Shown here piece after piece: positions 12,701-21,700 of a stretch of DNA of 64,000 bases. Source of the stretch: Protonemura montana (taxonomy: Eukaryota > Arthropoda > Insecta > Plecoptera > Nemouridae); assembly GCA_947568835.1 (NCBI GenBank), contig OX387603.1:2581701-2645700 (forward strand), written 5' to 3'. The notes beneath the pieces were generated by a model that worked only from the letters and a program-made list of their open reading frames with translations, did no database searches and was not told the DNA's origin. How positions within the stretch are numbered: the first letter of the stretch is position 1; each line of letters begins with the position of its first letter. Position numbers and translations under genes: made by a program.

Positions 12701-15700
12701 TAAAAATTAATTTCTTTGCGTGTAGCGAAACAAGAACCATGTTACGGAATGTCCTGCACAGAGGCGACGGCGAATGTTATTTCCAGGGGGATGCAAGCGT
12801 ACCCCCTTGTACCCCCCTCCGGACGCCAATGCTGTCGCTTAACTTCGGTGATCTCACGAGAACCGCGGTTTCCAACACGACAAACCGTTCGGTGGTCACC
12901 CATCCAATACCTGACCCAGCGCAGTGTTGCTTAACGTCGGTGATCTCACGAGGACCGGTGTTTCCAACACACCAAACCGATCGGTGTTACGATTCGAGGA
13001 GGGCTCGTAAGTATTTGGACCCGCTGTGTGACTTGATTTGGTCAAGAACTCTCACATCTAACAAACACACCTATCTAATATCTAACTAACATTTGACTAG
13101 CATCTAACACAGCATTTTACCATAAGTTTTCGAGACACAAGTATCTAGTTCTCTAAGTTCTCTAGTTCTCTATAGCTCTCTAGATCTCTAGTTCTTTAAG
13201 TTTACAATTGTTCTAAGTTTTAAGTTTTAAGTCTCCACTCTGCTTGTAACGTTCCATATACCGTCCAAATTATTGAATTTCTACATAGCTTATAATTAAG
13301 TTTTATCCATGTTTTATGTTAAACGTCACTCTGTCTTTATGTCTTGTTCTGTTTGGGTTTTTCTGTTTGTGTTGTCCACGTGTTGTCCAAATTTTATTAA
13401 ATCGCACTTGTGGACTCTCCTCTGTTGCCGATAAATAAATAATTAGTATTATTATTAACAAAAAATGCTAATCCGCAATTAAAGTACGAGAATTTGCAGT
13501 TGTTTAGCATCTGCATGCCTGGAAAACATTTGGTCTGTGATAGCAGCCGTGGACGCCATTGCTGTTATCACCTCGATCCCCTTCGAAAACCGGTCAGCTA
13601 ATGGGAGCCGAGCGTCAGTCGATTAAAAGTAGGAGGCTGGGTCGATCGAGCACGTGTTGTGACGTCACTTGAACAGCGATGCAGTAGGTTTCAGGCGATA
13701 CTCTTCAGTCGGCTACTCGCCTGGTACGAAGAGACAAATTTTCGCATCGTTTTAGACGATTATTTCAGTTGAAACTTGTCATGGTTGGATTAACCGTACG
13801 TATAGGCAGTCCCGTGGCACACACGCGTACCACGGGTTGCTTCAAAGTTTTCACAGGCAAACTAAATTTCCTGACAACGTCATTCGTTCCCAGCTACTTG
13901 ACACAATTTTGTGAAATATAGCTTTGAATTTTAGGCATAGGCAACGCCTCAAAATAGTACCGATCGGAAGATACATATATGTGATATTCTGACTTTTGTT
14001 GCAAAAAGTGTTGCAAACCTTTACAAGATACGATATTTTATGCGTTGTAGTGCAATCTTACCAGCGCAACTAAATGACAGTGAGAACGGACCGGAAGTTA
14101 ATATGCCTAAAATCCCTTACAGCCTTTACCATCAGCGAACCAAGGGTCCTCATTCACAATATCAACCAAGCAATGTCATACATAAAACCGAGTATGCTCA
14201 CACAAAAATCTTATTTTGAGAGGTCAAGCAATTCTCAAAAAGATCTGCTCCAGTCGCTCGTTTCATACTTGTTTTACTAGAACCGGTGGTTGGACTGAAA
14301 TGACCTGTCAGAGACCACTTGCTTGGCGGCCCATTCACGCACTGCCTAATCTTGTACTGCCGTTTCTTCTTAGCGACCCAGAACTGGTTTCTTGCGTGTA
14401 AAATTAATCGGCAGATATTTTTCTTGTCTCGCCTAAAGACGCTCCCAATCCCTTGTGCGCGGATGTTTTATTTTCATGACCCGTGAAATTCTTGCTCTCC
14501 CGACAAGTCCTTGCTCACATCGCAGGAACCAGCTATGTGTATCATAAGAGCAGATTGATTGATTGATTAGTGACGTTTAACGACGCACTGTTTTGACAAC
14601 GGACAATGTGGCACTGGTCTAATAGTGCCGGTAAACGAGTTAGTGATGGTGAGAATGATGATTTACATTCCTATTTCAGAAGGAAGGAGGGGAAACCCGG
14701 TGCACGTGGCGTGCAACATCAGTGGTGACCATCATACACATGACCAGTTCTGTTAAGGAGAGAGGTTTGAAGGATGAAATTTAGTACAGCAACTTCACTC
14801 GCCTTGCTTATCAACTTCTTGACAGCATGGATTTGTTGGGGAATCCTGTTGTTCGAGTTTTACCGTCCTTCGGAAGGGACGTTAAGCCGGTAGTCCCCTT
14901 GGTGCTATTCGACAGGAGTAGGCTACGTGCCGGCACCGGATTTTCCCTCCTCCCTCCTAGGTTAGGTTAGGTTTATCATCATTTGCTCATTCACCGACGC
15001 CATTAGACCAGTGCCACATGGCCCTTTGTCAAAACAGTGCATCGTTAAACACACTAATAAAGCCATTGATAAGTAAGATAACCTTCTTTATAATAAATAT
15101 ATTTTCAATAAATCACATATATAATAATTGTTGTAATATAAATAAATGATAAATGCAATTTATATTTATGTATCGTATATTTTTTCCGGGTGATCCAACT
15201 GGAGTCCCTTCTTCGGTACTACGGTTGATTTCTTTTTCCGACAGTGTGAAATCGTTCCTTCTCGTGTTCGGCAATCTCCTGCCGGGAGGCGAAGAAGGTA
15301 GTAACATGCAATTTGCGGGAAGCCGCAACGTCGTCGCCCACCCTCGTTACAACGAGGATACAATTGAAAACAATATCGCAGTCATCAGACTTGACAAGCC
15401 TCTCGTCTTCACCCGTAAGTGACAAAAACTAGATCTTCGTGAAGGCAATTTCAGTTGCGTGTTTCTTTGTGATAAAAATGGGTGGGGTGTAAAAAGAGCT
15501 AGTGAATGGGGGGGAGGGGGGGCTGCGCTCCATAACACCCCCCTTCCCTTCCCACCCCTCCTTCCATATTTTAATTACCGGACACTTTATTCTTGAACTG
15601 GTAACATTTTGCATTCAAAACAATTTCTGCAAATTCCAGTCTATCAATTGAAATTGATGTTTCGATACCAGTTTCGAAAAACATTTTCAGAAATCTTGGT

Positions 15701-18700
15701 TAGTTAGCCAACGAGTTTTACGAATTGTCCCCATCGAAGTTCAGAGAGCTCTGAAATGGCCAGCATCGGCCTAAACGTTTGGTCAGTCGAGAGCGACAAT
15801 ACTTGAAACAAACAGAAAGAAACAAATTATTTCGCTCGCTACGCTCAACTAATTACAAAAGCAGTTGGAAATGTTGTGCTAATTTTTTCTTTGCAAGTCT
15901 CGCAAGTAAAGTTAACGGCTCCATCTAAGGAAGATGAGCTTATGACCAATAACTTTGGGCCCCAAGTGTTATTGAACGTGCATTGAACGTGGTAATGGAA
16001 CTGAAACATTTTCTTGTTCCCACCGTTTGTTTGCAGCCAGTGTTAAAGCGGTCACGCTGCCATCGTACTCGCAGATTGGTACCAGTTTCGCGGGCATGGA
16101 CGCCACCGTGTCGGGGTGGGGCAAGACTTCTTACGGTGAGTGTTTGAAATTCAAACTATTGTTAGGAGAGGAATGCTGTGCTGATTGTCATCTTGTTTTC
16201 TGCTCTCTCTCTCTCTCGTATGCCTGTTATTTCTTCAAGGGTGGTAGCAGTTGTGACATTTCTCCGATAAGAAAAGAACTACAACAATATGAACAGTTAC
16301 CTTGTCTAGGCATCCTAGATCAGCTTACATATCAAGGTTAATAAATCAAATAACTTACAAAATTAGCATGTTCGATCTAAAATGACCCCGCAAAATTGAC
16401 GTTTCTTTCTAAAGAAACCAATAAGCGTATGTGTGTGTGGAAAGAAGCAACATTTTTTTTTGCGGCCAATTTTTCTACAGGCAATTTAAGGTTAAAAAAT
16501 ACGCAATAACTGTTAAAAATGCCGCATTTAAAATGATTGATTTTATAACCGATATCAAAAGGTTTGATCGATTGTCCTTGATGGTGCTGGAAGATAGTGG
16601 ATGAAGACTCGTCTAAAATTTAGCGACCCCAAAATTTAAGTGATAAACAACATCGAGATTTCGCCATAGAAATGCCGCTTGCGAATTTCAAGATTTTCTC
16701 TAATGGTATCGTTAGTGCTTCGATAGTGCTGAATAGTGCCCGTTTATTATCCCGATTCTAGTATTTGACTCGTCTAAAGATTAGCCAAACACCCACACGA
16801 CCACATAAGCGCTTGTGGAGGAGAAGACGGAACTGAAGACGGGTTTATAGCCAGACATGAAGATTATTAAATGTTAACACATTTAAATGATAAATCTTCC
16901 TTGAGGCTAGCATCACCTGTTGGTTGGAACTGCTCCGGAGCTAAGGACTATAATCGTTCGACGGAATCATACAACTTCCACTCGCCGTCAAGACAAACGC
17001 TTTCAACCGGGTCTAGAATGGGCGGTAAAAATTTTCAATGCGCGGTAGTTTTTGAGTCGACCGCTTGGGTCATCAAGCGAGTAGGTACACGGAAGTTACC
17101 GACCGATCACTGATGTACCGACATATTATTAATAACTATTTGATATCTCAACAGAGTTCGCTGTCTACCTGTCGTACAACACTAGGTCTCATTCAACTAT
17201 ACTTAGTTAAAGACCAGACCCTGGGTGTCCCTAGTTAAAGTATCGGTGTGAGAGCGGCTCTCATTGCCGGTCGTGCTCTGAAGGGTCGCATCTTCTCATT
17301 AGATTGTTACAGTTTTGGTAGGGTGAGTGTGATCCGAGTGCCTGTTGGTGCAGATAGCCAGTATCAGCCCTGAGTGAAGGATTGTGGGGTGTCAGTGGTA
17401 TTTATTAAAAAGAATGATTTTTTTTTATGGATTGTTGGCTTATAGGTATGAGACATAACCCTGTCTTATTTATCACAACGATTTTGTTAAAATATCAAAA
17501 TAAATTAAATTCTAACCTGACATGGATTCGAACCTGGACCGTCCTGCACGTGGTTCTGTACGTCTTACCATTAGGCCACGAATCCACTGATGTCGGTAGA
17601 ATGTTTTGCCGTACATATTCAATATTGGTACTACCGATGAAAATATACTTGGAATGATCATCGAAAAAATTTACAAGTCCGGATTGTAGTACCAATTTCT
17701 GCCAACAGGTTGCGCTCGCGTCATTTTTTCTTTTAACACTAAGTCCTGTTCCTCTATACTTGTTGCTAAACGTAGGAGCTGCACACGGGGTATAGGTGGG
17801 GTTTGGGGTCGTGGGAACGGCCCGCAAAATTGGCGGACGCGACTGGCGCGAAGCGCCAGGAGCGCCCGGCAATTTTGCTACTGTCTAAATCACACGCCCA
17901 AAAAAGTGCAAAAGATCGACCCCGCAAACGGACACGTTCTTCGTGTCCATACGAGTCTTCAAGACCTGTTTGCGGGGTCGATCTTTTGCACTTTTTTGGT
18001 GTTCTTTCAATCCGTTAATACGAATCTACAACTCCGACAGAAGTTTCTAAAAGAACCTGCACGGGATTCGATCCCGGGACCCTTGGCACATGGATTGCGT
18101 TCGCTAACCACACGTCCAACCGAGGATGTTCACGTCATAGGTTATTTGGTATATATGAGACATCTTCGGTTGCAACTGTCTCAGGTGTCTCTTATAAATA
18201 TATATATCAAACAAACACGTGAATGTAACATCCTCGGATGGTCGTGTGGTTAGCGAACGCAATCCATGTGCCAAGGGTCCCGAGATCGAATCCCGTGCAG
18301 GTTCTTTTAGAAACTTCTGTCGGAGTTGTAGATTCGTATTAACGAATTGAAAGAACAATTCGGATAAACGTTCTTCGTTTCCATACGAGTCTTCAGGACC
18401 TGTTTGCCGGGTATGATCTTTTGCACTTTTTTGGGCGTGTTATTTAGACAGTAGCAAAATTGCCGGGCGCTCCTGGCGCTCCGCGCCAGTCGCGTCCGCC
18501 AATTTTGCGGGCCGTTCCCACGACCCCAAACCCCACCTATACCCCGTGTGCAGCTCCTAAGTCTAACAACAAGTATAGAGGAACAGGACTTAGTGTTAAG
18601 AGAAAAAATGACGCGAGCGCCACCTGGTGGAAAAAATTGGAACTACACTCTAGACTTGTACATTTTTGATATCTTTTCGGTTTTACTTTGGTAGTTTTTA

Positions 18701-21700
18701 GCTTATCATGACATATATCCACGTATATATTTGCAACTATTTGTGGGCTTTGTGTCCGAGTGGTGAAGCTGTCGGTACTGAGTGCCGGAGGAACACGTTC
18801 AAATTCAGATGAATGCAGGTTTTTTCTTATCTTCGGGCTTATGTAGCGATTGAATGTGCCAGGAATAGCCGCCACCATTTAACAAATATTTAAACCTTAT
18901 GGAACAGTTCAAAATCTGCTAACAGATGGCGTGCAACGCCATCTGTTAGCCACAACAATTAACAACAAAAAAGGTGAAGATCGCACTTGTCCTACCAAAT
19001 GGTTGTCAGGATCCAACGCAAAGATCCCAACCCCTCGGGGATCGACCGACCAGGATGGCCGGTCTCACTCCGGTACCTCTAAATGCTGCACCCAGGGTCT
19101 TGTCTTTAACTAAGTATGGCCGAACGGGACCTAGTGTGTACGGCATGTCGACAGCGAACTCTGTTGGGACATCGAGCAGTAATTGATCAATTAATCAAAT
19201 GTCAGTACATCAGTGATCAGTCGGTAACTACAGTGTACCTACTCGCTTAATTATCCAAGCTGCCGAATCAAAAACAACCGCGCGTTTCAAACCAGTTTTA
19301 CTAGCGTCGGTAACCCGTTACACTTCATGTGCAGCTATCGCAGTTCTTAAACGCTGACAAGATATGGGAGCAGCGGGAGATCGAGGGAGAAACCATTTTG
19401 TGGCAGAAAGGGCAGATTGTACCCCTGAACACGATGAGCTATATCGATTTTAAACATTGAAACTTGAATAACTCCCTTAATATTAATCGGAGACAAAATC
19501 TGAGGGGTGCATTCGACTTCCCTTGGAATTCTACCCCAGTTGACACCCCTCGCGGGTCAAAATCCATCACTTGAAATTCCACTCGAAAAATATTGAAAAA
19601 AACAATGGACTAACCCCTTACGTTTTTTCTTGATTTTTGAAGATTCACCCATACTGTGGTCTAAGGGGTAGTTTGCACCCCCGAACACGATGGGCTAATT
19701 AGATTTTGTGTTAGCCTTATACTTTAGCAGCTATATCGAATTTAAACATTAAAACTTGAATAACTCCCTTAATATTAATCGGAGACAAAATCTGAGGGGT
19801 GCATTCGACTTCCCTTGAAATTCTACCCCAGTTGACACCCATCGCGGGTCAAAATCCATCACTTGAAATTCCACTCGAAAAATATTGAAAAAATCAATGG
19901 ACCAACCCCTTACGTTTTTTCTTGATTTTTGAAGATTCACCCATACTGTGGTCTAAGGGGTAGTTTGCACCCCCGAACACGATGGGCTAATTAGATTTTG
20001 TGTTAGCCTTATACTTTAGCAGCTATATCGAATTTGAACATTAAAACTTGAATAACTCCCTTAATATTAATCGGAGACAAAATCTGAGGGGTGCATTCGA
20101 CTTCCCTTGAAATTCTACCCCAGTTGACACCCCTCGCGGGTCAAAATCCATCACTTGAAATTCCACTCGAAAAATATTGAAAAAATCAATGGACCCCTTA
20201 CGTTTTTTCTTGATTTTTGAAGATTCACCCATACTGTGGTCTAAGGGGAAATTTGCACCCCCGAACACGATGGGCTAATTAGATTTTGCGTAAGCCTTAT
20301 ACTTTAGCAGCTATATCGATTTTAAACATTAAAACTTGAATAACTCCCTTAATATTAATTGGAGACAAAATATTAGGGGTGCATTCGACTTCCCTTGAAA
20401 TTCTACCCCAGTTGACACCCCTCGCGGGTCAAAATCCATCACTTGAAATTCCACTCGAAAAATATTGAAAAAATCAATGGACCCCTTACGTTTTTTCTTG
20501 ATTTTTGAAGATTCACCCATACTGTGGTCTAAGGGGTAATTTGCACCCCCGAACACGATGGGCTAATTAGATTTTGCGTAAGCCTTATACTTTAGCAGCT
20601 ATATCGATTTTAAACATTAAAACTTGAATAACTCCCTTAATATTAATTGGAGACAAAATATTAGGGGTGCATTCGACTTCCCTTGAAATTCTACCCCAGT
20701 TGACACCCCTCGCGGGTCAAAATCCATCACTTGAAATTCCACTCGAAAAATATTGAAAAAATCAATGGACGAACCCCTTACGTTTTTTCTTGATTTTTGA
20801 AGATTCACCCATACTGTGGTCTAAGGGGTAGTTTGCACCCCCGAACACGATGGGCTAATTAGATTTTGTGTTAGCCTTATACTTGAGCAGCTATATCGAA
20901 TTTGAACATTAAAACTTGAATAACTCCCTTAATATTAATCGGAGACAAAATCTGAGGGGTGCATTCGACTTCCCTTGAAATTCTACCCCAGTTGACACCC
21001 CTCGCGGGTTAAAATCCATCACTTGAAATTCCACTCGAAAAATATTGAAAAAATCAATGGACTAACCCCTTACGTTTTTTCTTGATTTTTGAAGATTCAC
21101 CCATACTGTGGTCTAAGGGGTAGTTTGACCCCCCGAACACAATGGGCTAATTAGATTTTGTGTTAGCCTTATACTTTAGCAGCTATATCGAATTTAAACA
21201 TTAAAACTTGAATACTTCCCTTAATATTAATCGGAGACAAAATCTGAGGGGTGCATTCGACTTCCCTTGAAATTCTACCCCAGTTGCCACCCCTCGCGGG
21301 TCAAAATCCATCACTTGAAATTCCACTCGAAAAATATTGAAAAAATCAATGGACCAACCCCTTACGTTTTTTCTTGATTTTTGAAGATTCACCCATAATG
21401 TGGTCTAAAGGATAGTTTGCACCCCCGAACACGATGGGCTAATTAGATTTTGTGTTAGCCTTATACTTTAGCAGCTATATCGAATTTAAACATTAAAACT
21501 TGAATAACTCCCTTAATATTAATCGGAGACAAAATCTGAGGGGTGCAATCGACTTCCCTTAAATTCTACCCCAGTTGACACCCCTCGCGGGTCAAAATCC
21601 ATCACTTGAAATTCCACTCGAAAAATATTGAAAAAATCAATGGACTAACCCCTTACGTTTTTTCTTGATTTTTGAAGATTCACCCATAATGTGGTCTAAG

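Larger units (their letters stand above)
9047..13464. repeat. 4.3-kb tandem duplication unit 2
   Basis: Second full copy of the unit at 4783-9046 with the same internal order. It has an extra stretch at 13310-13460 that unit 1 lacks, holding AATAAATAATTAG-like A-rich sequence. The high similarity between units suggests recent unequal exchange between the flanking 5S-derived repeats. Confidence 0.9.
17020..19315. mobile_element. 2.3-kb element with long terminal inverted repeats
   Basis: About 17020-17310 and 19010-19315 are diverged inverted repeats: AAGCGAGTAGGTACAC and AGTTCGCTGTC on the left recur as their complements on the right, as does ACTTAGTTAAAGAC. The interior holds tRNA-like pieces and the large palindrome at 17653-18680. 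No transposase frame was found. It lies in intron 4 of the protease homologue. Confidence 0.7.

Noticed and set aside
17521-18815. Functional tRNA genes (four tRNA-like stretches, including a degenerate one at 18745-18815)
   Set aside because: A and B boxes are present to varying degree, but acceptor stems do not pair and the copies sit in mobile elements.
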